Origin: Streptantibioticus silvisoli
Lineage (GTDB): Bacteria > Actinomycetota > Actinomycetes > Streptomycetales > Streptomycetaceae
Length of the DNA: 64,000 nucleotides
NCBI RefSeq assembly: GCF_027947535.2
Contig: NZ_JAAGKO020000007.1
Coordinates: 124,001-188,000, forward strand
Direction of reading: 5' to 3'
In this document: in pieces, positions 1 through 11,321 of the stretch
Position numbering within the stretch: the stretch's first letter is position 1
Layout: every line of letters begins with the position of its first letter
Position numbers and translations under genes: made by a program
Notes under the pieces: generated by a model
What the model was told of the DNA's origin: nothing
What the model saw: only the letters and a program-made list of their open reading frames with translations
The model's database searches: none

Positions 1-282
1 GGCCGCGTCGGGCGGGGTGAGCGCGTCGCGGCCCCGGCCGCCGAGGAAGCGGGCGAACACCAGGATGCCGGCCGGCCCGGTCACCGACAGCACCAGGGCG
101 AGGTCCTGGTAGGAGGTGCGGCCGAAGCCCTGGGACATCAGCAGCAACGCGACGGCGGTGATCACCGAGGCGAGGTTGAGCCCGGCGACGCGTTCGTGCG
201 GCTCGGTCCGCAGCACCACCCAGCCGCACGGCGGCAGCCCGGCGGTGAGCAGCACGGCGGCGGCCAGCAGCCAGGCGTTCAC
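1..282 (-). CDS. mrpF: Mrp-type cation/proton antiporter subunit F (partial)
   Basis: Small integral membrane subunit of an Mrp/Mnh multisubunit Na+(K+)/H+ antiporter. The first 94 codons are present and the 3' end lies beyond the left edge of the window. The GTG start (282-280) sits in a GTGA overlap with the stop codon of the upstream subunit E, so the two are translationally coupled. Three hydrophobic stretches are visible, at about residues 1-20, 34-50 and 60-80. The second carries the N-L-A-S-V-I-T-A pattern and the third ends in V-F-A-R-F-L-G, as expected for the F subunit. Subunit G would be expected just off the window. The E-F order supports the call; whether the large A and D subunits are nearby cannot be seen. 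Confidence 0.82.
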   Translation of the reverse strand, partial: MNAWLLAAAVLLTAGLPPCGWVVLRTEPHERVAGLNLASVITAVALLLMSQGFGRTSYQDLALVLSVTGPAGILVFARFLGGRGRDALTPPDAA

Positions 283-1058
283 GAACGGTCCCCGAGCGTC
301 AGGGCGCGTTCGAGGCCGGTGACGTCGTCGGTCAGCACGTGGACGGTGAGGGTCTCGCCGCGCGGGCGGGGGCGAGGGGCGGGGTTCTCACCGGCCGGGG
401 AGGCGTGAGCGCCGGAGGCGGGGGCTGCGGAGGCGTCGGCACCGGAGGCGGGGGCACCGGAGGCGGAGGCGTCGATCCCGGGGGCGGGGGCACCGGAGGC
501 GTCGGTCCCCGAGGCGTCCGCACCGGAGGCGGAGGGGGCACCGGAGGCGTCCGCACCGGAGGCGTCCGCAGCGGAGGCGGAGGCGTCGGCAGCGGAAGCG
601 CCTCCCCCGCAGGCCCCCTCCCCCTCCGTAGCGCCCGTGTCCTCCTCCCCGTAGCGCCCCACGTCCACCACGTACGCGCCCGGGGTGGCGGACAGCAGCG
701 CCCCGGCCCAGGCGGCGCCGGTGCCGGGGCGCAGGCGCAGGACGCGGAAGCGGCCCGGGGCCGGGCGGCCGCACAGGACGCCGGCGGTGACGGCGGCCAG
801 CCGGGCGGTGTCGGTGAGCAGTGCGGCCGGCCAGTGCAGGGCGGCGGCGAGCGCCCGGCCGCCTCCCCCGGTGCCGGCCTCGGCGGCGGTGCGGGCCAGC
901 CGGGCGGCGACGGCGGCCAGGACGGCACCGGCGGCGCCCACCGCGAACTCCAGCGGGGTGACGTCGGAGATGAGGACCAGGTACAGCGCCGTCAGCACCA
1001 GCCACCAGGCGGCGACTTCACCGGCGGCCGCCGCGAGGGAGCGCGTGGTGCGGCGCAT
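279..1058 (-). CDS. mrpE: Mrp-type antiporter subunit E with low-complexity insertion
   Basis: Membrane subunit E of an Mrp/Mnh cation/proton antiporter, 259 aa. Residues 15-60 form two hydrophobic helices (L-Y-L-V-L-I-S-D-V-T-P-L-E-F), followed by the typical short cytoplasmic region with G-R-F-R-V-L-R-L and S-A-T-P-G-A-Y-V-V-D-V. The C-terminus, L-T-V-H-V-L-T-D, resembles the usual subunit E ending. Between them, at about residues 145-235, lies an Ala/Ser/Asp/Gly/Pro tract built from short A-S-G-A-D repeats, which makes the protein much longer than a typical 160-170 aa subunit E. The ATG at 1058 has a strong AAGGAGGAA ribosome site. The gene is coupled to subunit F downstream. Confidence 0.78.
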   Translation of the reverse strand: MRRTTRSLAAAAGEVAAWWLVLTALYLVLISDVTPLEFAVGAAGAVLAAVAARLARTAAEAGTGGGGRALAAALHWPAALLTDTARLAAVTAGVLCGRPAPGRFRVLRLRPGTGAAWAGALLSATPGAYVVDVGRYGEEDTGATEGEGACGGGASAADASASAADASGADASGAPSASGADASGTDASGAPAPGIDASASGAPASGADASAAPASGAHASPAGENPAPRPRPRGETLTVHVLTDDVTGLERALTLGDRS

Positions 1059-1166
1059 CCGTTCCTCCTTCGACGCGGGGCCCCGGCCGGGTCTGCCACG
1101 TCTACCCCGCGCTCCGGCGACGATGCGGGGCGCGCGCCGGGCCGGGGTGCCGGGCGCGGGCGGGGT

Positions 1167-2390
1167 TCACCGCGATGGCGCAGGGCGGGGGTGCGAGGGG
1201 CCGCGGACCTCACCGTCGTGCGGGCCCCGGTCGCCGCCGGCGTGGTCCCGGACGCCGTCGTGATCCCGTACACCGTCGTGACGCGGGCCGCCGTCGTGGC
1301 GGGAGGCGCAGCCGTCGTGGCGGGTGTGGCGGGTGGGGGTGTCGTCGAGCGGGTGGTGGCCGGGGGCCGGGGCGGTGTTGATCCGGGGCAGGGCGTAGGG
1401 GTGTTCGCGGCGCAGCCAGTCGAGCATGACCTCGCGGATGGTGCAGCGCAGCGTCCACACGTCGCCGGAGTCCTTGGCGGTGGCCAGGGCCCGTACCTCG
1501 ATCGTGGTGGGGGTGGTGTCGGTGACCGCCAGGCTCCAGCCGCGGCCGTCCCAGGTGGCGTTCTCCTTCAGCACCCGGTGCAGCTCGGAGCGCATCTCCT
1601 CGACCGGGGTGGCGTGGTCGAGGTGGAAGAGGACGACCCCGGTCAGCTGGGCGCCGCCGCGGGTCCAGTCCTCGAACGGGCGGCTGGTGAAGTACGACAC
1701 GGGCATGGTGACCCGGCGTTCGTCCCAGGTGCGGATGACCAGGTAGGTGAGGGTGATCTCCTCGATGGTGCCCCACTGGCCCTCGACCACCACGGTGTCG
1801 CCGAGCCGGACCATGTCGCCGAACGCGATCTGCAGGCCGGCGAAGAGGTTGCCGAGGACGGACTGGGCCGCGATGCCGGCGACGGCGGCGATGACGCCGG
1901 CCGAGGCGAGCACGGAGGTGCCGGCCGTGCGCATCGCGGGAAACTGCATGAGGGCGACCGCGGCGGCCACCACGGCCACCACGACGAACACCACCCGCTG
2001 GATCAGCGTGACCTGGGTGCGCACCCGGCGGACCCGGGCGGGGTCGTGCGAGACGCTGGCGTAGCGGGTGAAGCCGGACTCGCTGATCGCGGTGGCGACC
2101 CGGACGGCCAGCCAGGTCAGCGAGGCGACCAGGACGACGGCCAGCGCGCGTTCGATCCCGTCGCGGTGGCCGTGGCCGACGCGGGCGGCCGGGAAGGCGC
2201 CGAGCAGCAGCAGGGCGCACAGCAGTACCTGGAACGGGATCCGGCAGCGGCGCAGCAGGTGCCACAGCGGGGTCTCGGGGTGCCGGGCGTCGACGCGGCG
2301 CAGTGCGCGGTCCACCACCCAGCCGAGCGCCAGGGTGGCGACCAGGGCACCGCCCGCCACGGCCAGCGGACGAAGCAAGGTCTCCATCAC
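1167..2390 (-). CDS. MscS-family mechanosensitive channel with His-Asp-Gly tail
   Basis: Small-conductance mechanosensitive channel family protein, 407 aa, expected to open under membrane tension during osmotic downshock. Four or five hydrophobic segments occupy residues 5-180. The pore-lining helix and beta domain are recognisable in A-A-Q-S-V-L-G-N-L-F-A-G and in D-M-V-R-L-G-D-T-V-V-V-E-G-Q-W-G-T-I-E-E-I. The conserved MscS core ends near residue 345. Beyond it is an unusual hydrophilic tail of about 50 residues with repeated His-Asp-Gly units. GTG at 2390 is taken as the start because a GTGAGG element lies about 10 bases upstream; ATG at 2387 is an alternative. The gene stands alone, behind a hairpin that ends the upstream gene. 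Confidence 0.85.
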   Translation of the reverse strand: MMETLLRPLAVAGGALVATLALGWVVDRALRRVDARHPETPLWHLLRRCRIPFQVLLCALLLLGAFPAARVGHGHRDGIERALAVVLVASLTWLAVRVATAISESGFTRYASVSHDPARVRRVRTQVTLIQRVVFVVVAVVAAAVALMQFPAMRTAGTSVLASAGVIAAVAGIAAQSVLGNLFAGLQIAFGDMVRLGDTVVVEGQWGTIEEITLTYLVIRTWDERRVTMPVSYFTSRPFEDWTRGGAQLTGVVLFHLDHATPVEEMRSELHRVLKENATWDGRGWSLAVTDTTPTTIEVRALATAKDSGDVWTLRCTIREVMLDWLRREHPYALPRINTAPAPGHHPLDDTPTRHTRHDGCASRHDGGPRHDGVRDHDGVRDHAGGDRGPHDGEVRGPSHPRPAPSR

Positions 2391-2417
2391 AGTGCTACAA
2401 CCTCACCGGTAAGCCGC

Positions 2418-2441
2418 GTGCCGTCCCCGCGGGGACGGCAC
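2418..2441 (-). terminator. Hairpin terminator after the DUF6458 gene
   Basis: A perfect inverted repeat with arms GTGCCGTCCCC and GGGGACGGCAC around GC lies 38 bases downstream of the DUF6458 stop codon and upstream of the channel gene. It has no T tract, which is common for high-GC actinomycete terminators. Confidence 0.55.
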
Positions 2442-2479
2442 ACTGTCGTACGGCTGGGCCGCCGGTCCTCGCCGAGCCG

Positions 2480-2701
2480 TTACCAGTTGCGTTCCTCGAC
2501 CTCGACGACGGGCGCGGCCGGCCGGGGCGGCTGCATCTGACGACGCTTGAAGATGCTCACGTAAGCGGCCAGCCCGATCACACCGACGGCCATCATGATC
2601 AGGCCGATGAGGTCCGTGTTGACCCCCTTGATGTGCAAGTTGACGGCGAACGTGAGGATCGCTCCGAGGCCGATCAGGCCGATGCATCCTCCGATGCCCA
2701 T
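2480..2701 (-). CDS. DUF6458 family small membrane protein
   Basis: 73-aa protein of unknown function. It begins M-G-I-G-G-C-I-G-L-I-G-L-G-A-I-L, the glycine-rich opening of the actinobacterial DUF6458 family. Two transmembrane helices (about residues 5-22 and 32-50) flank a short loop, and a basic Pro-rich tail ends V-E-V-E-E-R-N-W. The ATG at 2701 is chosen over the longer upstream frame because an excellent ACGGAGG site lies 7-8 bases before it and the family starts there. It is a single gene with a hairpin downstream. The role is unknown; the topology suggests an envelope component. Confidence 0.75.
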   Translation of the reverse strand: MGIGGCIGLIGLGAILTFAVNLHIKGVNTDLIGLIMMAVGVIGLAAYVSIFKRRQMQPPRPAAPVVEVEERNW

Positions 2702-2890
2702 GATGCTGCCTCCGTAGGTCTTTTGTGCTTCTCCAACCACTCGCCTGCCCGGGGCCGTGGCCGATATGCGTACCGAACGAGCCGCGCGTCGCGGTCGTCG
2801 CGACCCCAACGGGTGTGGCGCCGCGGGCGTTTGCCGTCCTACGGGGTCAACTGGCCGTGCAGAGCGGGCAGTTGGGGATTCGGGCCGGGG

Positions 2891-3883
2891 TCAGCGGCCG
2901 GTGAGGTCCTCGGCGGCGCGGGCGAGCGTGTCGGGGTGGCCGAACAGGCCGGGCAGGCCGCCGGTGTGCAAGAAGACGGTGCGGTGGCCGGGCCGGACGT
3001 CGCCGTCGCAGACCGCGGCGATCAGCCCGGCCATGGCGCGGCCGGTGTAGACCGGGTCGAGCACCACGCCCTCGGTGCGGGCGGCCAGCGTGAGGGCGGC
3101 CATGACCGGTTCGGTGAGCACCGGGTAGCCGGCGCCGACCTGGTCGTGGCGGACCCGCAGCTCACCGGCGTCCGGGTGGCCGCCGTCCGGGCCGGCCATG
3201 CCGGACAGCAGGGCGCCGACCGTGCCGGCCGGGTCCTCGACGGCGCCGCAGTGCACGCCGAGCACCCGGTGCGCGCCGAGGACGGAGACCAGGCCGGCCA
3301 TGGTGCCGCCGGAGCCGAGCGCGACGACGACGGTGTCCAGGTCCGGTGCCTGGGTGAGGAGTTCGCGGGCGCACCGCGCGTAGCCGAGGGCGCCGAGCGG
3401 GCTGGAGCCGCCGAACGGGACGAGCGCCGGGATCTCACCGCCGGCCCGCAGTTCGTCGGCCACCGCGGCGGTCCGGGCGCCCAGTTCGGCCTCGCCGACC
3501 GGGCCGGCCCACACCACCCGGGCGCCGAACAGCCCGTCGAGGGCGAGGTTGCCGCCGTGCGGCACGCCGGGGTCGGCGGCCAGCACCAGGACGGCGTCCA
3601 GGCCGAGCCGGGCGGCCGCGGCGGCGGTCAGCCGGGCGTGGTTGCTCTGCGGGGCGCCGCAGGTCACCAGGGTGGTGGCACCGGCCGCGAGCGCCTGGCC
3701 GCAGGTGAACTCCAGCTTGCGGACCTTGTTGCCGCCGCCGCCCAGCCCGGTGAGGTCGTCGCGTTTGATCCACAGGTCGTCCGGTCCCAGGCCCAGCCGC
3801 AGCCCGAGCCGGGCGGCGGGTTCCAGCGGGGTGGGCCAGCTGCTGAGCGGCGCGCGGGGCGCGGTGCCGTCGGCGTTGGTCAT
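2891..3883 (-). CDS. D-cysteine desulfhydrase / ACC deaminase family PLP enzyme
   Basis: Fold-type II PLP enzyme, 330 aa. D-cysteine desulfhydrases of this family release H2S, ammonia and pyruvate from D-cysteine; close relatives deaminate 1-aminocyclopropane-1-carboxylate. K-R-D-D-L-T-G-L-G-G-G-G-N-K-V-R-K-L-E-F places the Schiff-base lysine near K53. C-G-A-P-Q-S-N-H-A-R supplies the S-N-H substrate motif, and L-G-S-G-G-T-M-A-G-L forms the phosphate-binding glycine loop. Length and motif order match the family. The ATG at 3883 follows a GGAGGG site. Downstream and upstream genes are not obviously related, so it is probably monocistronic. Sequence alone does not separate the two substrate classes. 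Confidence 0.82.
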   Translation of the reverse strand: MTNADGTAPRAPLSSWPTPLEPAARLGLRLGLGPDDLWIKRDDLTGLGGGGNKVRKLEFTCGQALAAGATTLVTCGAPQSNHARLTAAAAARLGLDAVLVLAADPGVPHGGNLALDGLFGARVVWAGPVGEAELGARTAAVADELRAGGEIPALVPFGGSSPLGALGYARCARELLTQAPDLDTVVVALGSGGTMAGLVSVLGAHRVLGVHCGAVEDPAGTVGALLSGMAGPDGGHPDAGELRVRHDQVGAGYPVLTEPVMAALTLAARTEGVVLDPVYTGRAMAGLIAAVCDGDVRPGHRTVFLHTGGLPGLFGHPDTLARAAEDLTGR

Positions 3884-4073
3884 GCGGGAGCCCTCCGGAT
3901 CAGCGGTCGGCGGTCGGCGGTCATCGGTCGGCGTCGGGGCGCGGCGGTCGTGGGGCCGGGCGGTCGGCGCCGGGTGCGGCAGTCGGGTGCGGGGGGCGGG
4001 CGGCGGCCCGCCGGGCGGCGGCCGGTCGCGCGGCCGTCAGGGGCCGGGCAGGGGGCGGCCGCCGCCGGGGCGG

Positions 4074-7471
<3,398 letters not shown>

Positions 7472-9025
7472 ATGCGTCGGACCGGGACCGTCCTCGCCTC
7501 AGCACTTGTCCTAGCGCTGTGCACGTCCTGCTCGGGCGGCAGCGGGAGCGGCGACGGCGGGCACCCCGTGATGGGGACCACCGACCTGGTCAGCAACCTC
7601 GACCCGGCCGGCGCCTACGACCAGGGGTCGTGGATTCTGTACGGCAACACCTTCCAGACGCTGCTGAGCTTCCCGCCCAACCAGGACCAGCCCAAGCCGG
7701 ACGCCGCCAAGTCCTGCGGGTTCACCAACGCCTCGCGGACCGTCTACACCTGCACGATGCGCGCCGGCCTGACCTTCTCCAACGGGGACCCGCTGACCGC
7801 CCAGGACGTGGCGTTCAGCTTCAACCGGATCAAGAAGATCAACGCCGCGGCCGGTCCCGAGTCGCTGCTGTCCAACCTCACCTCGACGACCGCCTCCGGC
7901 GACACGGTGACCTTCAAGCTGTCCGAGCCGGACGCCACCTTCCCGATGAAGATATCCAGCGGTGCCGGCGCCCTGGTGGACAGCAAGGTCTACCCGGCCG
8001 ACAAACTGCTGACCGGCGGCAAGCTGATCGGGTCCGGCCCGTACGCGCTCAAGGACTACACCAAGCAGAAGGTGGCGGACCTGACGCCGAACGCGGACTA
8101 CCACGGCATCTTCAAGCTGGCCAACGCCGGCGCGACGATCCGGTACTACGCCGACGGTGCCGCGCTGGCGGCCGCGCTGAAGGCCAAGAAGGTCGACTTC
8201 GTACCGCGCGACCTGCCGCCGGCCGTGGAGAACCAGTACCAGGAGGGCTCCAGCGCCTACCAGACCATCGCGATCAGCAGCGGCACCGAGAACATCATGG
8301 TGTTCGACTCCACGCACGCGCCGTTCGACCAGCCCGCGGTGCGGCAGGCCGTCGCCTCGCTGGTGGACCGCTCGGCGCTGGTCGGCACCGTCTTCCAGCA
8401 CACCGTCACCCCGCTGTACTCGCTGGTCCCGCAGGGCGTGCTGGGCCACACCACGCCGTTCTTCGACAAGTACGGCTCCGACCCCGACGAGCAGGCGGCG
8501 GCCACCGACCTGCAGCGGGCCGGCATCCACACGCCGGTGAAGTTCACCCTCAGCTACGCCACCGGCCCGGCGCCGAAGCCGGAGGCCGTGGAGCTGGCCA
8601 AGGAGCTGAACGCCTCGGGGCTGTTCCAGGTCGACATCCAGGACGTCCACACGCTGGCGGCCATGGAGACCGGCTGGACGCACAACAAGTACGACGCGTT
8701 CACCGTCGGCTGGTCGGCCGACTACCCGGACGCCGACGACTTCATCGCGCCGCTGCTGGAGGACCAGGGCGTCTTCAACAACGGCTACCACAACGCGTCG
8801 ATCAACTCCTGGCTCAAGCAGAGCCGGACGATGGCCTCCCGGCCGGCCGCCGACGGCCTGTTCGGCAAGATCCAGCAGCAGGAGGCGGCCGACGCGCCGA
8901 TCGTGCCGCTGTGGCAGAGCAAGGACTACGCGGTGTCCGCCTCCAACGTGCAGGGCGCCGCGCTGTCGACCTCGGCCAGCGGTGTCACCTGCCTGTGGAT
9001 GGTCAGCGTCGGCAGCACGTCCTGA
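7472..9025 (+). CDS. ABC transporter substrate-binding lipoprotein, family 5
   Basis: Extracytoplasmic solute-binding protein, 517 aa, of the SBP_bac_5 (peptide/nickel/oligosaccharide) type. A lipoprotein signal opens it: M-R-R-T-G-T then a hydrophobic core ending L-A-L-C-T-S-C; either C17 or C20 could be lipidated. D-L-V-S-N-L-D-P-A-G-A-Y is the family N-terminal strand, L-T-F-S-N-G-D-P-L-T-A-Q-D-V-A-F-S-F the family signature, and F-T-V-G-W-S-A-D-Y-P-D-A-D-D-F the usual Trp/Tyr-rich binding region. The ATG at 7472 is used because GGGAG lies just upstream and the signal peptide begins there. No permease or ATPase genes follow, so this is an orphan binding protein. Confidence 0.9.
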   Translation: MRRTGTVLASALVLALCTSCSGGSGSGDGGHPVMGTTDLVSNLDPAGAYDQGSWILYGNTFQTLLSFPPNQDQPKPDAAKSCGFTNASRTVYTCTMRAGLTFSNGDPLTAQDVAFSFNRIKKINAAAGPESLLSNLTSTTASGDTVTFKLSEPDATFPMKISSGAGALVDSKVYPADKLLTGGKLIGSGPYALKDYTKQKVADLTPNADYHGIFKLANAGATIRYYADGAALAAALKAKKVDFVPRDLPPAVENQYQEGSSAYQTIAISSGTENIMVFDSTHAPFDQPAVRQAVASLVDRSALVGTVFQHTVTPLYSLVPQGVLGHTTPFFDKYGSDPDEQAAATDLQRAGIHTPVKFTLSYATGPAPKPEAVELAKELNASGLFQVDIQDVHTLAAMETGWTHNKYDAFTVGWSADYPDADDFIAPLLEDQGVFNNGYHNASINSWLKQSRTMASRPAADGLFGKIQQQEAADAPIVPLWQSKDYAVSASNVQGAALSTSASGVTCLWMVSVGSTS

Positions 9026-9038
9026 CCGCAGCGCGACC

Positions 9039-9081
9039 AAAGCCCCCGCCCGCCCGAACTCCCGGGCGCGCGGGGGCTTTT
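9039..9081 (+). terminator. Intrinsic terminator with T tract
   Basis: Arms AAAGCCCCCGC and GCGGGGGCTTT pair perfectly around a 20-base loop and run into TTTT, 13 bases after the stop codon of the binding-protein gene. This is the clearest classical terminator in the window. Confidence 0.85.
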
Positions 9082-9164
9082 CCGCGCCCCCGCACCGGGC
9101 ATGATCGCCGGTGAGGGCGGCCACGGCCGCCGGCCGTCACGACCCCAGAGACGAGGCACCCGCG

Positions 9165-9542
9165 GTGACCCAGCGGAGATCAACCGGGCTTGAAGTGCTC
9201 ACCGACAACGAACTGCGCACCCACACGCGCATCATGCTGGAGGGCACCGGCCACCGGGGCCCGCAGTCCTGGCCGATGGACAACCTCGACGAGGACATCT
9301 ACCAGGAGATCGAACGCCGGGTGCCGGCGCTGGCGGAACTGCGCCTGGACCTCGACCATCGGCTCGCCGAGGACCTCGAACGCCGCCAGGCCGCCGACCC
9401 GGCCACCGCCGACGTGCCGGAGTACACCGACAACGGCCAGGAGTGGGCCGACAAGGACGCCGAACGCGCCTGGGACCAGGTCCGGGACCGCTGGCGCGCC
9501 GGGATGGTCAGGTGGCTGGAGGCGGGCCACGACGACGCCTGA
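9165..9542 (+). CDS. Hypothetical acidic helical protein
   Basis: 125-aa protein that I do not recognise. It is hydrophilic, acidic and rich in Glu/Asp/Arg, with no signal peptide, membrane segment or Cys motif. Probable helices include L-T-D-N-E-L-R-T-H-T-R-I-M-L-E, Y-Q-E-I-E-R-R-V-P-A-L-A-E-L-R and the Trp-rich end W-D-Q-V-R-D-R-W-R. The GTG at 9165 is preferred to ATG at 9111 because GACGAGG lies upstream of it and the preceding residues look non-coding. A terminator lies 84 bases upstream, so the gene must have its own promoter. It converges on the DUF1304 gene across a shared hairpin. Coding status rests on codon-position composition and the protein-like sequence. Confidence 0.6.
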   Translation: MTQRRSTGLEVLTDNELRTHTRIMLEGTGHRGPQSWPMDNLDEDIYQEIERRVPALAELRLDLDHRLAEDLERRQAADPATADVPEYTDNGQEWADKDAERAWDQVRDRWRAGMVRWLEAGHDDA

Positions 9543-9558
9543 TCCCGGCCGGACGCGT

Positions 9559-9604
9559 CGCGGCCCGGGAGACGGCACCGGTGCGGTGCGCGTCCCGGGC
9601 CGCG
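9559..9604. terminator. Bidirectional hairpin between convergent genes
   Basis: Perfect 12-base arms CGCGGCCCGGGA and TCCCGGGCCGCG enclose 22 bases, 17 bases past one stop codon and 18 before the other (9542 and 9623). It can serve both convergent transcripts. Confidence 0.6.
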
Positions 9605-9622
9605 GAGACCGCCGGAGCGGGA

Positions 9623-9988
9623 TCAGTGCGTGTTGGCCAGCACGGTGGCCAGGGCCACCGCGCCGGGCACGCCCTGGGCGAAGAAGATGCGCCGGTTGGC
9701 GGTCAGGCTGCCGTACAGGCCGGCCACCACCACGCAGATCAGGAAGAAGATCAGCACCCGCCGGCCGGTCGGGTCGGCGGCTATCAGCCCCCACACCAGG
9801 CCGGCCGCCAGGAAGCCGTTGTAGAGGCCCTGGTTGGCCGCCAGGGGCGCGGTGGTCCGGGCCAGGTCGGCGTCGAACCCGGACAGCGCCCGGCCCGGGG
9901 CCTTCTGCCACAGGAACATCTCCAGCACCAGGAAGTACACATGCAGTACGGCCACCAGTGCGACCAGCACGATCGCGATCGTGTTCAC
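9623..9988 (-). CDS. DUF1304 family integral membrane protein
   Basis: 121-aa membrane protein of the DUF1304 family, function unknown. Four hydrophobic helices are visible (about 3-24, 50-68, 75-95, 103-120). Family landmarks are H-V-Y-F-L-V-L-E-M-F-L-W near the N-terminus, N-Q-G-L-Y-N-G-F-L-A-A-G-L in the middle and A-G-L-Y-G-S-L-T later. The start is GTG at 9988, with AAGGGG about 12 bases upstream. It is divergent from the lysozyme gene and convergent with 9165-9542, so it is likely a single-gene unit. Confidence 0.85.
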   Translation of the reverse strand: MNTIAIVLVALVAVLHVYFLVLEMFLWQKAPGRALSGFDADLARTTAPLAANQGLYNGFLAAGLVWGLIAADPTGRRVLIFFLICVVVAGLYGSLTANRRIFFAQGVPGAVALATVLANTH

Positions 9989-10350
9989 GCTCGTTCGACC
10001 CCTTGCCCGTTCGATCTTGCCGAATGTCTGACCGAACTTTATGGGCGGGTGTCCAGAACGCGGGACACGGGGGCCTTACGGATGTGTGCCGATCCGGTCG
10101 GGCCCGCGTCGTCCCGGTGACCGGGGAGCCGGCCGGCCGGCGGGTCGGCCGGCTCCGCCGGGCGGTCTCCCGGCCGGCCGGCGCGAGGAGGCCCACGTCA
10201 CCGGGGCGGCGGCACCGCGGACTGCCGGGCGAGTGGTTCGGACCAGCGAGTCCCCCGCAAACGCCGTCCGCCCGCCCCCGCCCCGCGTAAGTTCTGCTGG
10301 GCCACGAGGGCGCGACAACGCCTCTGGCACATCGTCTGGAGGGAGAAGTC
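9989..10350. other. Divergent intergenic region, DUF1304 / GH25
   Basis: 362 bases with no gene that I can support. It must hold the promoters of both flanking genes. An inverted repeat GTGTCC-N8-GGACAC lies at 10049-10068 and is a possible operator; no regulator is encoded adjacent. A good ribosome site, GGAGGGAG, ends the region before the lysozyme gene. Confidence 0.5.
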
Positions 10351-11214
10351 ATGCGCGCTCGGGGAATCCGCGTCCCGCGAAGAGGCGTCCTCGCGTCACG
10401 GGCACTCGTGGCCGCGGCCGGCGCCGGTCTGCTGGCGGGTGCCGCCGTCGCCCTGCCGGGCACCGCGCACGCCGCTCCCGCCGCGGCCACCCACCTCAGC
10501 CACCCCGAGCGGGACTGGGCCGGCTCCACCGTCGCCGCGCACGAGGGCCGCGCCGCCGTACCGCCGGGCAGCGCCCCGCAGGCCGCCACCACCAAGGGCC
10601 TGGACGTCAGCTCCCGGCAGGGCAGCGTGAACTGGACGGCCGCCCGCAAGGCCGGCGCCCGGTTCGCGTACGTGAAGGCCACCGAGTCGACGACGTACCA
10701 CAACGCCCACTTCACCCAGCAGTACAACGGCTCGTACAAGGCGGGGCTGATCCGCGGCGCCTACCACTTCGCCACCCCGAACACCTCCACCGGCCGCGCG
10801 CAGGCCGACTACTTCGTCAAGCACGGCGGCGGGTGGTCGAAGGACGGCAGGACGCTGCCGCCGATACTCGACATCGAGTACAACCCGTACGGCGCCGAGT
10901 GCTACGGCAAGTCGCACGCCGCCATGGTCGCCTGGGTCAAGAGCTTCACCGGTGAGGTGCACGCCAGGACCGGCCGGTGGCCGACGATCTACACCACCGC
11001 CGACTGGTGGAACACCTGCACCGGCAAGAGCCCGGCGTTCGCCGCGAAGGACCCGCTGTTCGTGGCCCGCTACTCGGCCCGCATCGGCGCCCTGCCGGCC
11101 GGCTGGCGCACCTGGACCGTCTGGCAGTACGCCGACTCCGGCGCCCTGCCCGGCGACCAGGACCGGTTCAACGGCGGCCCGGCGCGGATCAAGGCGCTGG
11201 CGAACAACACCTGA
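10351..11214 (+). CDS. Secreted GH25 muramidase (lysozyme)
   Basis: Exported N-acetylmuramidase of glycoside hydrolase family 25, 287 aa, expected to cleave the glycan strands of peptidoglycan. The signal peptide (about residues 1-42) has R-R-G-V-L-A before the hydrophobic core and ends A-H-A-A. After a short linker the catalytic domain begins G-L-D-V-S-S-R-Q-G-S-V-N-W; F-A-Y-V-K-A-T-E-S and the D-x-E motif in I-L-D-I-E-Y supply the conserved acidic residues. T-V-W-Q-Y-A-D-S-G and the closing D-Q-D-R-F-N-G match the family end. The ATG at 10351 follows GGAGGGAG. A strong hairpin follows the stop. The export signal and lack of phage genes suggest a wall-remodelling or antagonistic role, not phage lysis. 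Confidence 0.92.
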   Translation: MRARGIRVPRRGVLASRALVAAAGAGLLAGAAVALPGTAHAAPAAATHLSHPERDWAGSTVAAHEGRAAVPPGSAPQAATTKGLDVSSRQGSVNWTAARKAGARFAYVKATESTTYHNAHFTQQYNGSYKAGLIRGAYHFATPNTSTGRAQADYFVKHGGGWSKDGRTLPPILDIEYNPYGAECYGKSHAAMVAWVKSFTGEVHARTGRWPTIYTTADWWNTCTGKSPAFAAKDPLFVARYSARIGALPAGWRTWTVWQYADSGALPGDQDRFNGGPARIKALANNT

Positions 11215-11217
11215 CGG

Positions 11218-11248
11218 CCCGCGGCCGGCTCAAAGGGCCGGCCGCGGG
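11218..11248 (+). terminator. Hairpin terminator after the GH25 gene
   Basis: Perfect 12-base arms CCCGCGGCCGGC and GCCGGCCGCGGG with a 7-base loop start 4 bases after the lysozyme stop codon. There is no T tract. Confidence 0.75.
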
Positions 11249-11269
11249 TCCGCCGCACGGGTGGCGGGC

Positions 11270-11321
11270 CCGGCCGCCCGTCCGGTCCCGGTGACGCCGG
11301 CCGGGCCGTCGTGGCGGCCGG
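11270..11321 (-). terminator. Probable hairpin terminator of the flavoprotein gene
   Basis: Arms CCGGCCGCC (11270-11278) and GGCGGCCGG (11313-11321) abut the flavoprotein stop codon on the minus strand. The inner loop is itself self-complementary. It is less compact than the neighbouring terminator, so the call is tentative. Confidence 0.45.

Noticed and set aside
339..2540. A 733-codon plus-strand frame over the Mrp and MscS genes
   Set aside because: Low-complexity Gly/Arg/Ala product; the minus-strand genes have clear family motifs.
7511..9124. A 537-codon minus-strand frame opposite the binding-protein gene
   Set aside because: Mirror of a well-supported gene; no motif, start site or operon logic.
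10351..11214. Phage endolysin or prophage remnant
   Set aside because: The GH25 enzyme has a cleavable signal peptide, its own terminator and no phage genes nearby.
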